Shown: in pieces, positions 1 through 10,100 of the stretch | Numbering within the stretch: the stretch's first letter is position 1 | Layout of the letters: every line of letters begins with the position of its first letter | Source: Closterium sp. NIES-65 | Taxonomy: Eukaryota; Streptophyta; Zygnematophyceae; Desmidiales; Closteriaceae | Assembly: GCA_948144175.1 (NCBI GenBank) | Contig: CANXME010000803.1 | Coordinates: forward strand, 310,001-374,000 | Reading direction: 5' to 3' | DNA length: 64,000 nucleotides | Notes under the pieces: model-generated | Database searches by the model: none | What the model was told of the DNA's origin: nothing | What the model saw: the letters and a program-made list of their open reading frames with translations, nothing else | Made by a program: the position numbers and the translations under genes

Positions 1-177
1 GCTGAGATCACCTTTGTTGTTTGTACTATTTATATATACTTCTGCATGTGAACTGGCTTTGTGGCCCTTTGCTTGTGCTCGGAATGTGTGGTGATGTTGT
101 GATCCACTCTGAGCTTGCTTGCCTTTCTTGACTGGTCTTGTGACCCCTTGCTCTCCTCCACTCTGCCTATGGGGGTG
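1..177 (+). other. 3' untranslated tail of family-B copia copy B0
   Basis: This stretch is closely similar to the 3' UTRs of the other B copies, for example 30660-30894 on the same strand and 37757-37984 in reverse. Shared blocks are the AT microsatellite, the 'gtgaactggc' block and the G-rich 'tatgggggtgtg' just before the LTR, which is the likely polypurine tract. The coding part of this copy lies left of the window. Confidence 0.75.
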
Positions 178-304
178 TGTTAAACACTATATGTGTTATT
201 GTTGTGTAGGCTATAGTGGGTTAGCCTTTAGGGGGTACACAAAGTTAGGGTTTCCTACTTGTACTCCAACTTTTCCATAGTGCAATCACTTCTTCATTCT
301 AACA
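178..304 (+). repeat. 3' LTR of B0 (127 bp)
   Basis: It begins TGTTAAAC after the G-rich tract and ends TTCTAACA. It aligns with the LTRs at 30895-31020 and 37624-37756, including the 'gtaggctatagtgggttagcc' type core. The right flank is decayed F-element coding sequence, so B0 probably inserted into F1. The other target-site copy lies outside the window. Confidence 0.7.
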
Positions 305-1923
305 CCTTGGTCTCTACACCACTGTCTCCCATCCACCGAAGGCGGTTGAGCCCAAAACCCCGCGCCAAGCTCTCAGTGGTCCTCACGCTAAGAAATGGCG
401 CGCTGCAATGGATGCTAAAGTCGCCGCACTCGAAGCTCGCGACACATGGGTTCTCGCCGACCGCGCAGCATTAAAGGGGAGACGCGTTCTTTCCGGAAAA
501 TGGGTCTTCCGCGTGAAAACCGCACCCGACGGCACCATTGAATGCTTCAAGGCCCGCTGGGTTGTGCGCGGCTTTGACCAATATCACGGCGTTGACTTTG
601 ACCAAACATTTGCTCCTATCAGCCGTCACACCTCCGTCTGCATTCTCCTCGCCATCGCAGCAGCAAAACATCTTCCCCTCCGCCAAATCGATGTAATAAA
701 CGCCTTCCTCTATGCACCAGTGGATGCGCTCATCTTCGTTGAGCAACCGCACACCTACGGCGATGGCGACGATCGCGTGTGTCAGCTCCGCAAATCCCTC
801 TACGGCATCAAGTAGGCACCGCGTCTCTGGCAGCAGCATCTCCATCAGATCGTCACTGACATCGGCTTCGTTTAGCTGCCTCACGACCCAGGCATGTACC
901 GCCTCCATTACAGCGGAGATTACATCCTCCTCATGGCGTACGTGGATGATCTCCTTTACACTGGCACCAGCAACGACCTCCTCGCCCAGTTCAAGAAGAA
1001 TCTCAGCACCCACGTTGACATAACGAGCACCGACCATGTCAAACAGGTTCTGGGCCTCAACATCTCCTACGCTGCCGACGCCATTCACATCTCCGCCTCC
1101 AAATACGCCGAAACTCTCTCAGCCAAGTTCAACATCAAACCAGCCAACCTCTCAACTCTTTACCGCACCCCGGCCACCCCGACCAAACCCAACACCTCCC
1201 CCTTCAACCCATCCAACCACCAGCTGTATCACTAGCAACTAGGCTGCCTTCTCTTTGCTGCCGTGACGTGCAGGCCTGACCTGTCCTACATCTCGAGCCA
1301 GCTCGCTCAGTATGCCAAGCGGCCTGAAGGGGAACACATGCTGGATATACAGCGCGCCTTACGATATTTCATCTCCACACCACACATTGGCCTCACCTAC
1401 TCGACTCTCAAGACCTGCTCCTTCAGCCTCGTTGGCTACGTGGACGCAAATTATGCCGCCGACCCTGCTAATCAACGGTCCCAAACCGGTTTCCTCTTTT
1501 GCCTCGAGCCCAATTTCCTTGAACTCTCAGAAGCAAGAAATGGTGGCGCTCTCCTATGCTGAAGCTGAATTCATCGCTGCCACATCAGCAGTTCGCGAAG
1601 GTCTCTATCTTCAGGAACTACTCCTGGAGGCGAAAACTGCGACATCCGCAAGCTTCAAACTTCACTGCGACAACCAGAGCGCAATCAAAATCGCGAACAA
1701 ACCTGGCTTCGTCAACCGCACCAAGCACATCGCACTCCGCTATTTTTTCGCACATCGGACCAAAGACGTAGTTGACGAAGGCAAAGTCATCTTGACTTAC
1801 TGCCCCACTGGCGACATGGCAGTTGACTTCCTCACCAAGAAACTGCCATGTCAGCAGTATCATCACTGCAGAAACATCTGCGGCATAACCAAGCGCGTCA
1901 AAACTTCGCTCCAACCGGAATGA
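305..1923 (+). pseudogene. Broken Ty1/copia Pol fragment (RT and RNase H) of element F1
   Basis: The encoded protein is the C-terminal half of a copia polyprotein: the RVT_2 reverse transcriptase followed by RNase H. Visible RT blocks are KARWVVRGF, QTFAPISRH, the INAFLYA block and the catalytic AYVDDLLY near 938-961. RNase H follows with the HCDNQSAIKIA and NRTKHIALRY blocks and ends with VDFLTKKLP, typical of plant copia C-termini. The frame is interrupted by stops at 813-815, 873-875 and 1233-1235 and by a frameshift near 1500, so this is a dead copy. The N-terminal part (Gag, protease, integrase) is cut off by B0. The stop at 1921-1923 is followed within 10 bp by a purine run and the LTR, as expected for a copia 3' end. 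Confidence 0.85.
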
Positions 1924-1930
1924 AGGGGAG

Positions 1931-2363
1931 TGTTACGATACGGAATAGTTGAATAAACATTCCTAAGTAACAAATCATTCACGCGAAGATGACTATAGCG
2001 AGGACGAAAGACCAAACGACGAGACAGTTATCGAGACAGTTACAAGCAGGAAGAATTTGAAGTGCAAAGCGCGGGAAAACTTCAAACGGTTACCGGACCG
2101 CGTACAGCTACCGAACCGCACGGTTGCAATCCTGCATCTAGATTAGCCCTAAGGGGAATGTACCCCCTCAGAGTACATGGTTAGCTAGGACCTTTCGTAG
2201 TCCGCTGTATTCTTGTATAATCCCCTGTACCGCATTGTATTAGTCACTTCGGTCGAGATTCAAATCTCCTTCTGACAGTGTCCATACTCGACATACCTAG
2301 CAATCTTCCGCTGCTACAATTCGTGCGATCAACTTCAGACAATCCTATAAGACAGTTCAGACA
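1931..2363 (+). repeat. 3' LTR of element F1 (about 430 bp)
   Basis: It starts TGTTACGATACGG directly after the purine tract 'aatgaaggggag'. It is the reverse complement of 51157-51596 with scattered differences and contains the same 'agggggaatgtaccccctc'-like promoter-proximal block. The 3' boundary is uncertain by a few bases because the next repeat (R) begins at the junction. Confidence 0.75.
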
Positions 2364-2611
2364 TGCAGTCGAGACACACCGATGTAGCTATTGATTTAGC
2401 AGGATCGGTGATCCCCCCGATCCTTCCACGGTGTTTAAATTGTGACGCGTCCTCAGGACCCTGCAACGAGACCGTGTGGATTTTTGCTATATGTTAAGTT
2501 TTTTTCAGCATTCCTTACTGCGTACTTCAACATCGCGTACAGCAGCAGCCGTTGTTTGCCTGTTACTGCTAACGGGCTTCGCCAACTTAGCGTGCACTGG
2601 TCTACCAAACC
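2364..2611 (+). repeat. Dispersed repeat R, copy 1
   Basis: This 250-bp stretch matches the reverse complement of 51597-51852 almost throughout, including the 'gatcggtgatccccccgatc' palindrome-like block and 'gtgacgcgtcctcaggaccc'. Both copies touch an F LTR, but on opposite sides. I do not recognise any coding sequence in it. Confidence 0.7.
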
Positions 2612-2941
2612 ACGCACCGCTCGCCCGGCCGAATCGGCCTACGCTTCGGGACTAGGCCGAACCTCGATGCCAGCCTAGCACTAGCTCCGGAGAGTCACTC
2701 GACAACGATTGTGAGCTAGACTATGGGGGTTGGCACCAACTACTAGTAGTGATCGTAGCTTCGCTTAGTTCCTTAGTGCTTGCGCATACACGGGAGAAAT
2801 CGGCAAGAGTTTCACTTGGCAAAGTTGGAATTGCAGAATGATTGCGTTTACAATGAGAAGAATGACTACATCAAGCCCCTAACAACTCTGCAGCTCGTCT
2901 AGTCGACCGCCAGCACTGCATGGTCGACCGCCTGCCAGCGT
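2612..2941. other. Unassigned sequence
   Basis: No convincing reading frame, LTR end or RNA gene is visible here. It lies between repeat R and the truncated LTR of A2. It may be older element remains or original host DNA. Confidence 0.5.
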
Positions 2942-3479
2942 TGGGTAGAGGGTAGAGGAGGACGAGAGGGAAGGTCCCCAAGGAGGCCCCAACCAAGGAA
3001 ACCCCATAAGCACATCAAATCCACTCCCTATAGCAACCCCACTTTTACTTTTGTCACTTTCCCAACCTCCACAATCGACCTCACCCAAGTTGGCCACACT
3101 TACCAACCCAATTTGGTTTCTCCCAACAACTTGGCAGCAACTACAGTAGAAAAGACGAATTTCCCAACCCCCAAAAGTCTGTACCCCATATTGAGTCAAC
3201 CCGCAAATTCCGAAAGTTGCCGCACCACAATCAAAACTTGGAGCGATAATATATTTCTTGTTCTTGCTCTGATCGCGGCGATTCTTGGTTCGTCGGAAAG
3301 CTCTTGAGCAGAGGAGTCACGTCAGATATCTGCTCAAGCCAAATAACATTCACACATACTCAGGAAATCCAAACCATACGAAACACAAATTCTTGAACAC
3401 GCTCACACCACGCATGCAACGCAAGAACATATGATGGGAGGCGGACAGATGTGAATGCGAATGATAGCATCACACAACA
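2942..3479 (-). repeat. 3' LTR of A2, truncated
   Basis: It is homologous to the right half of 22988-24004, including the shared 'gagggtagaggaggacgagagg' block, and to both A1 LTRs in reverse. It ends ATAGCATCACACAACA, and the purine-rich tract 'cagacggggagt' (antisense) lies immediately beyond at about 3480-3492. Similarity stops abruptly near 2942, so roughly 300-470 bp of LTR is missing. Confidence 0.75.
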
Positions 3480-3536
3480 AACTCCCCGTCTGACTGCCAA
3501 CCATCATCCCACATGCCTCATTTCAGTCATGCACAT

Positions 3537-6235
3537 TCAATGCACACTCATCCCAGTAAGCTTCATGCCCTTCCAATGTTCAGATTCAGCCAGGCGCTTG
3601 GTGAGAATGTCGGCCGCCTGCTGATGGGTCTTCACAATCTCCAGCCGCACCTCCTTGTCCAAGAGCCTCCTCACCCAGTGCCACTTGGGCCTGATGTGCT
3701 TCGTCAGCCCATGAAGGCAAGCGTTCTTAGCAAGCTTCACAGCTGACTCGTTGTCATAGAAAATCACAGCTTGCTCCTTCACACTCCGATCTCCTCCAAC
3801 AAACGCCTTAGCCACACCACCTCCTTGGCCCCATGATGCAGGACCATGTACTCTGTCTCACACGAGGACTACCCCACCTCGTTCTGCTTCTTGCTACGCC
3901 AGCTCACTGCACCACCTCCAAACAGGCACACATAGCCTCCAATGCTGGTGCCATCCGCCTTCACAGAGTTGAAGCTAGCGTCGGTGTAGCAAGTCAAGAG
4001 CATCTCCCCCTTCCTCAAATCAGCAGCACCCCTCTGCAGCCTCTGCCTCACATCACTGTACTCCAAACCCACTGATGTCGTTGCACTCACATAGTGGACC
4101 AACCTCTTGGCCGCTTCCAGCTGCTCATGACTGGGGCAAGTAACCACACTGGCAAGCTTGGATGTTGCAAAGGCAATGTCAGGCCGCGTGTGATAAGCCG
4201 AATAATTGAGTGCCCCTCACCATGGAATGAAACAGCTTCCTGTCACTCTCACCCACCACCTCCTCATCAGCACAGGGCTCCACAGTGAACCTCGAAGGCA
4301 GTGGGGTGGCTGGCTTTCCTCCATCTTGCAGCCCATACTTCTCCGCTAGCCCCTTACAATACTTCCTCTGGTGTAACCTCAACACTCCCTTGTCAAGGTC
4401 CCTCTCCACATACATCCCCAAATGATACTTCACATCTCCCATCTTGGAACACTTGAACTGCATCTCCAGCATCTCCTCCACGCAGTTAATCATTGCAAAC
4501 GACTCGGAGAAGAGCAGGGTGTCGTCCACAAAGACCAGGAGCATGAGAAACTGCTGCTTCTCTTGCAGCAAGAGTAGTTGTGGTCGCACTCACTCTTCTT
4601 GAACCCCCCAGCCAGCAGTGTCTCCTCTAGCTTGTGGTACCAGGCGCGAGGAGCCTACTTCAGGCCATAGATGTCCTTCTTCAGCCTGCACACCCTGCCG
4701 CTCCCATCATCCAATCCCCTAGGCTGTAGCATGTACAGCTCCTCCAGAATTACCCCATTGAGGAAGGCGGTGGTAATGTCCATCTGCTTCACCCCCCATC
4801 CACGGTTTGCTGCCACTGCCAGTGACACCCGCAATGTAGTGCCTTTCCCCACAGAAGAAAAAAAATCGTCAAAGTCCTTCCCCTTTGTCTGCTGAAACCC
4901 CTTAGCCACAAGGCTTCACTTGTAGCGGGTCAGCGCCCCATCAGGTCCGTATGCCTGAAGATCAACTTGGAAGAAATAGCCTTTCCAAGGAGGCAGCTCA
5001 CATAGCTCCCACGTCTCATTCTCTAGCAGAGAGTCATACTCCTCCTTCACACCCTGCTTCCACTTTTCAGCATCCGGCCTCCTCAATGCCTCAGCTACCG
5101 TCTTGGGCTCAGGGACGGCTGCCTAGTAGCAGTGTGCTATCTCTTCCTCATCACACTGCTCAGCCACACTCCCAGCCCTTACCACCTTTGGCTTGCCAAA
5201 GCTCGGATAGGTTAGCTGGTTAGGAGGGCGCACATCCCTCCTAGGACGGTCAGTCAAACGTGCAGCACCTTGTTGAGCACCTTGCTGCTGCTGCTCCTCC
5301 ACCTCACGTTCTCCCCCATCCTCAGTCACCCCAGAGATCTCATCCTCTAAGACAATGACCTCCACTTGCCTAGAAGGTCACTGCACCTCATCAGCCTCAA
5401 TAATCAGCGGTGTAGTAGGAAGCTTCTGCTGCTGCTGCTTCCACTCCCTGTAGTATAGGGACTCGAGGAACTTCACATCCCTCGACACAGTCAGCTGCTG
5501 GCTGGTCAAGTCCCATATCAACCAGCCCTTGTGATCCTTAGCAAGCCCCAAGTGCACAACCCATCTCCTAGAAGCCTCCAGTTTTACCCTCTTCTCCTTC
5601 GGCACATGAAACACCACCATGCAGCCGTAGGCTCTCAGCATGTTGACTGCTGGTGCACTCCCATATCACTTGGTGTATGGGATTTACTGCTTGTCCCCCA
5701 CAGTTGCAAACACCCGGTTCTTCACAAGAGCGACCTGCCGCAGTGCAGTCACCCAAAATGGATCCGGCACCCCTGCACGCCCAAGAAGTGTGCGAGCACC
5801 TTCCTGCGGGGTCCGGTTGAACCGCTCAGCCACTCCGTTCTGCTGAGAGTTGTAGGGCACCGTGAGCTGATGCTGGATCCCCTTCTTCTACAGCACCGCT
5901 TAAAAATCAGCGCCAATGATTTCTCCCCCGTTGTCAGTGCGGATCACCTTCACCTTGTGACCGCTCTCCCTTTGAGCTCTCGGCATCCAATCCTTAAGAA
6001 CAGCCGCTGCCATCTCCCCCTAAGTCTTCAGAGGGTAAACCCACACCGCACATGTGTGGTCGTCCACAATGGTCAAGAAGTAGCGGCTGCCCTAGAGAGA
6101 AAGGGCCCTTGTGGGCCCACCACATCCATGTGCACAAGCGCGAGTGGTGCCTTGGCTGGTCTCGTGCTGCTACAGACGGGAAATTTTGTGAATTTGGTCT
6201 CAAGGCATGTAGGGAAGCTCCCAATCTCCTTTGCT
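3537..6235 (-). pseudogene. Broken copia Pol (integrase C-half, RT, RNase H) of A2
   Basis: Read antisense from 6235, the sequence encodes the integrase core (TKFTKFP, LVHMDVVGP), the QQNGVAERFN block, a hydrophilic linker, reverse transcriptase and RNase H, ending at 3537 with KLTGMSVH. The RT motif is FVDDTLLF (near 4513), with F replacing the usual Y of the YVDD box. RNase H retains CYTDASFNS and TKHIRPKWHWVRRLL. Several stops and small indels break the frame, for example near 5375, 4910 and 4180. A1 is its close relative and gives the undamaged reading at most of these sites. The N-terminal continuation is at 21083-22790, beyond the nested elements. Confidence 0.85.
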
Positions 6236-6240
6236 GTTCC

Positions 6241-6398
6241 TGTGAGAGTACGACGGCTTATGCCAGCTATGCTTGCTTGCCCTTACTTTGTTATGCTATT
6301 TCTAGCATAGGATAATTATATGCATGCATGAATTGCTTGATTTCCTAGGCTAGGTGCTTTCTTATATTTTATTATAGTTATAGCACCGAGCTAGGTTG
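6241..6398 (+). repeat. Left part of a solo LTR of family C
   Basis: It begins TGTGAGAGTACG and continues as TGCCAGCTATGCTTGC. Its continuation (20868-21082) ends CTCACA, giving inverted ends TGTGAG/CTCACA. The same LTR is found at 59832-60194, where it is followed by a primer-binding site. It is interrupted by A1 after GGTTG (6394-6398). No internal C sequence is present, so this is a solo LTR within A2. Confidence 0.8.
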
Positions 6399-7264
6399 TG
6401 TTATGTGATGCTATCATTTGCATTCACGTCTGTCTGCCTCCCATCATGTGTTCGTGCGTTGCATGTGTGAAATGAGCGTGCGCAAGAATTTGTGTTTTCT
6501 GTGGTTTGGATTTTCTGAGTGTGTGTGAATGTTATTTGGCTTGAGCAGATATCTGAAGTGACTCCACTGCTCAAGAGCTTTCCGACGAACCAAGAATCAC
6601 TTGAATCGGAGCACGAACAAGAAAGTTACGAACGTTGGAGTTCGTATGCTTTTGATAATTTGGTTGTGGTGACCTTGGAGAGTTGTGGGGTTGACTCAAT
6701 ATGGGGTACAGACTTTTGGGGGTTGGGAAACTCGTCACTACTACTGTAGTTGCTGCCAATTGGTTGGGAGAAACCAAACCAGGTTTGCAAGTGTGGCCAA
6801 GTTGGGTTGAGGTGGATTGTGGAGGTTGGGATAGTGACAAAGGTCAAAGTTGGGTTGCCTATGGGGAAGGGAATTGTATGGCATGGGGTTTCCTTGGTTG
6901 GGGACTCTCTTGGGACCTTCCCTCTCGTCCTCCTCCTCCCTTCCACCTGGTTTAGTGCTACTCCAATTCTCTTGTGTGAACTTGTGTGAACTTTGTGATT
7001 GAGTTAAGATTCTATGGCAGCATACCCCCTAGTGCGCCGAAATTGATAGCTCAAGAAATACTCCACCTTTTCGCATGATTCAACTTGGGAATTGTAGCCA
7101 CGGAGTAGAGCTACAACATATTCGAGTTTGATGAAGTTTTGACTGTGAACTTTTCGTCGACGGCGTTTCTTGTGAACTCGACTTTTCTGTTCAGAAACTA
7201 GGCCCAACGATGTTGAGATATTTTGGCTACTAATCTTCATAGACTCCGTCCTGAGTCTCTAACA
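6399..7264 (+). repeat. 5' LTR of A1 (866 bp)
   Basis: It runs from TGTTATGTGATGC to GAGTCTCTAACA and is matched by 20007-20862. The only length difference is a duplicated 10-bp unit 'acttgtgtga' near 6973-6992, present twice here and once in the 3' LTR. The LTR should contain the element promoter; I cannot place a start site. Confidence 0.9.
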
Positions 7265-7266
7265 AG

Positions 7267-7278
7267 TGGTATCAGAGC
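7267..7278 (+). other. Primer-binding site of A1
   Basis: TGGTATCAGAGC lies two bases after the 5' LTR. This is the standard plant retrotransposon complement of the 3' end of initiator tRNA-Met and would prime minus-strand synthesis. Confidence 0.9.
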
Positions 7279-7500
7279 GGATTAAGGACTTTGTGGAGAG
7301 TCTACTGAAGTGTGAAGACCCTCCTAGACCCACCATGGCCTGTGGGCGTGCCTAAGTGGAGTTCTGGAGGTTGGATGTGACTTCCGCTAAGGGGAAACTC
7401 TGCCGAAATTTCGTTGGCGCCGACACTTGTGAAGATTGTGTGGATCTACATTTTGACCAGCAAAAGGGGGAGCTGAAACCTCTGATTGGGAGAAGAGGAG

Positions 7501-9525
7501 ATGAGTCAAGGGAGTGGAGAAGCAGCTGAGAAGAAGAGTGAGCCACCACCATCCAAGATTGAGGCATTGGATGGCTCCAACTATGAGGAATGGAGTGGGC
7601 GGATACGGAGCGCCTTCAAGCGCTACAAGCTACTGAAAATTGCAATGGGAGAAGAGAAGATGCCGGAGGAAGGAGATGCCCGCGATCGGTGGATTGAGAA
7701 GAGCGCGGTGCTGTACGACCTCCTCCTCCAATTGGTCAACAACGACATGTTCCAGCACATCAAAGATTTGGTGGAGTTGGATGATTCCGGACCAAAGGCA
7801 TGGAAGCTGCTATGCGACGTGATTCAGCCCAACACGCTGCCGATGGTGATTGTGTTGGAGAAGGAGTTGGCTGCCCTCTCCATGAAACCGGGAGATGATG
7901 TGAAACCGGTCCTTGACAAAATCAAGGACATCTATGCGAGGATGGCAGCGGCGGGCAGCGAAGTGTCGCAGATGCAACAGTGCACCAAGATCATCTCGGT
8001 GCTCGACAACTCGTGGGACAACCTCATCCCCACCCTCAACGTTCAGCAGGACAAGTGGACGCCTGAGTGGCTACGGCAGCAGATTTTGCAAGAGGACTTC
8101 CGAAGGCGCCACACGGGAGGTGGTGCTGCCAACAAAACTGCTGAGGGGTATGGAGCTGCAGGAGGCAGCAGAGGAAGAGGGGGAGGGAGAGGCCGAGGCC
8201 GTGGGAGAGGCTTTGGCAGAGGGAGAGGCCGAGGTGACTACAATGAGGGGCATGGGAGCTCTGGTGGCAGGGGGAGTACCCGAATGGAGGGTGCGTGCTG
8301 GTACTGCAAGAAGGCTGGACACCCATGGTTCAAGTGTTTCAGCCGGCCTGAAGGATGGGCGCCTCTAGGCATGAAGCCGCCAAGTGGTGAACGTGCACGC
8401 GGTGGCGCTGTGCAAAGATCAGGTGCACAAGGTGATGGTGCACAAGGTAAAGCCGACCCTGGGATGTTCCTCATGGTTGAGGATGTGCAAGGGAGTGGGG
8501 GTGATGTGGGTTCAGTTGGGAAGGTTGTGATGCACCCCCTCACTCACTGGGTGATCGATTCAGGTTGCACGAGTCACATGACTCCATGGGCAGATTTGCT
8601 TGATGAGGTGAAGCCCCCAAGGAAGATAAAGTTTGTGGCTGCCGCTTCAGGTGCCTTGCTCCCTGTGATTGGTGTTGGGAATGCCAAGGTTATGGGAGCT
8701 AATGGGGGGCTTGTGGGGCTGGGAAATGTGCTGTTGGTTGAAGGTTTATCCGCTAACCTCCTCTCTGTGCGCCGGCTGCAGAAAAGCAAGGCCAAAGTTA
8801 CGTTCGGCCCAACCAGCTGCCGTGCAAAGCTTGGGAAGTTGCTGCTGTGGGATCTGGAGGAGAAGAGCAGCTGCATCAAGGACCTGTGGCAGCTGCCCAT
8901 CATCCCTTGGAATGGGAAACCTCCAGCAACAGCAAAGGCAGCGGCAGCGGCTAAGGCAACTGCGGGAGGAGAGGAGACTGCACCAACTGATGGGGCCCTG
9001 GATGCAATCAAGAAGGTGCAGCAGCCACAACAGCCACATGGTGAGGTGCTTGCTGGTGTGGATGCGACATGGGCAAAGGCTTCATCTTAGAGTGGTGAGG
9101 CTGATTGGGAGACGTGGCATGAGAGGCTGTGCCATGTGAACATTCCTATGCTGCAGAAGTTGGTTAAGGATGGGTGCTTGAAGGGGCTGGAGGTGAAAAG
9201 GGGAGCAAAGGAGATTGGGAGCTGCCCTGCCTGCCTTGAGACCAAATTCACGAAGTTTCCCTTCAGCAGCAGCACAGGACCAGCCAAGGCACCACTTGCA
9301 CTAGTGCACATGGATGTGGTGGGCCCCACGAGGGCCCTTTCTCTCTCGGGCAGCCGCTACTTCTTGACAATTGTGGACGACCACACACGTGCGGTGTGGG
9401 TGTACCCTCTCAAGACTAAGGGGGAGGTGGCAGCGGCTGTTCTTAAGGAGTGGATGCCGAGAGCACAAAGGGAGAGCGGACACAAGGTAAAGGTGATCCG
9501 CACTGACAACGGAGGAGAGTTCATC
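7501..9525 (+). pseudogene. A1 Gag, protease and integrase N-half
   Basis: The first ATG is at 7501 (MSQGSG); upstream in-frame codons begin with TTG. The Gag capsid-like region (LDGSNYEEWSGRIRSAF, of the UBN2/DUF4219 type) is followed by an Arg-Gly-rich tract at about 8161-8235 and one zinc knuckle, CWYCKKAGHPWFKC (8299-8340). The aspartic protease signature is WVIDSGCTSH, with its Asp at 8557. The integrase zinc-binding region (WHERLCHVN ... CPACLETK) and catalytic Asp residues in LVHMDVVGP (about 9310) and RTDNGGEF (about 9503) follow. A TAG at 9088-9090 interrupts the frame between protease and integrase. The frame is then broken at 9525 by D, between the second Asp and the Glu of the DDE triad; it resumes at 17528. 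Confidence 0.9.
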
Positions 9526-10086
9526 TGTCAGAGTTCTTGAGGGAAAATCCTAAAGAACGCTGACAAGTAAAGGAGGGGCTGTAATGGAGGCAAGGAGGAA
9601 TAATGTGTACATTTGTATATAGTCGAAGAAGTGGATAACGGGGTGTAGAAGCGATCGCAGGAGGTGGAGGGCAACTCGGCAGTTGCAGGCAGGGGGAGAA
9701 GGTTGGGACGAACCTGTGGCTGGCTGGGAGAAGGGTTGGCAAGCTTACGTGGCGGAAAGGGGGGGTGGGGTTTGATGGGATGCATGTGTTTGTTTTCTTG
9801 CTTGTGTGCAGACACCGAGTCCAGGGGAAGCTGGAAGTCACACCCGCCAGCTGGAAGAAGGCAGGGTAGCTGCAAGGGTGGCGAAGCTGAGCTGCTAGCA
9901 CTCATCTGTTGGTAGCTATGCTTAGCTAGGCTAAGGGGGAGGGTGCAATATTAGAGGTGCCTGGGCCATGGGACTGCCACTGCGTGATTGTTTTCGCATT
10001 TTACTGTGAATTCTTCTCGAGATAAGCAGTTTCTTAGCGAAGCCATATCTGCAGTCCGATGGATTAGAGGAAGGGCTTTTCCTACA
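9526..10086 (+). repeat. 5' LTR of D (about 561 bp)
   Basis: It starts TGTCAGAGTTCTT, and a near-perfect inverted copy (AAGAACGCTGACA) lies 17 bp further on, so the first 43 bases could fold as a hairpin. I place the end at TTTTCCTACA (10086) because it gives TG...CA ends. Direct LTR-LTR identity, however, can only be followed to 10075. The frame of the polyprotein begins 14 bp later. Confidence 0.75.
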
Positions 10087-10100
10087 ATCACGCAGTCCGA

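Noticed and set aside
471..1088. 205-codon antisense frame over F1
   Set aside because: It overlaps the recognisable RT motifs on the + strand, which explain the sequence.
7486..7500. Upstream start of A1 Gag (MGEEEM)
   Set aside because: The codon at 7486 is TTG; the first ATG is at 7501. The same applies to A2 (TTG at 22805, ATG at 22790) and B5 (TTG at 54741, ATG at 54801).
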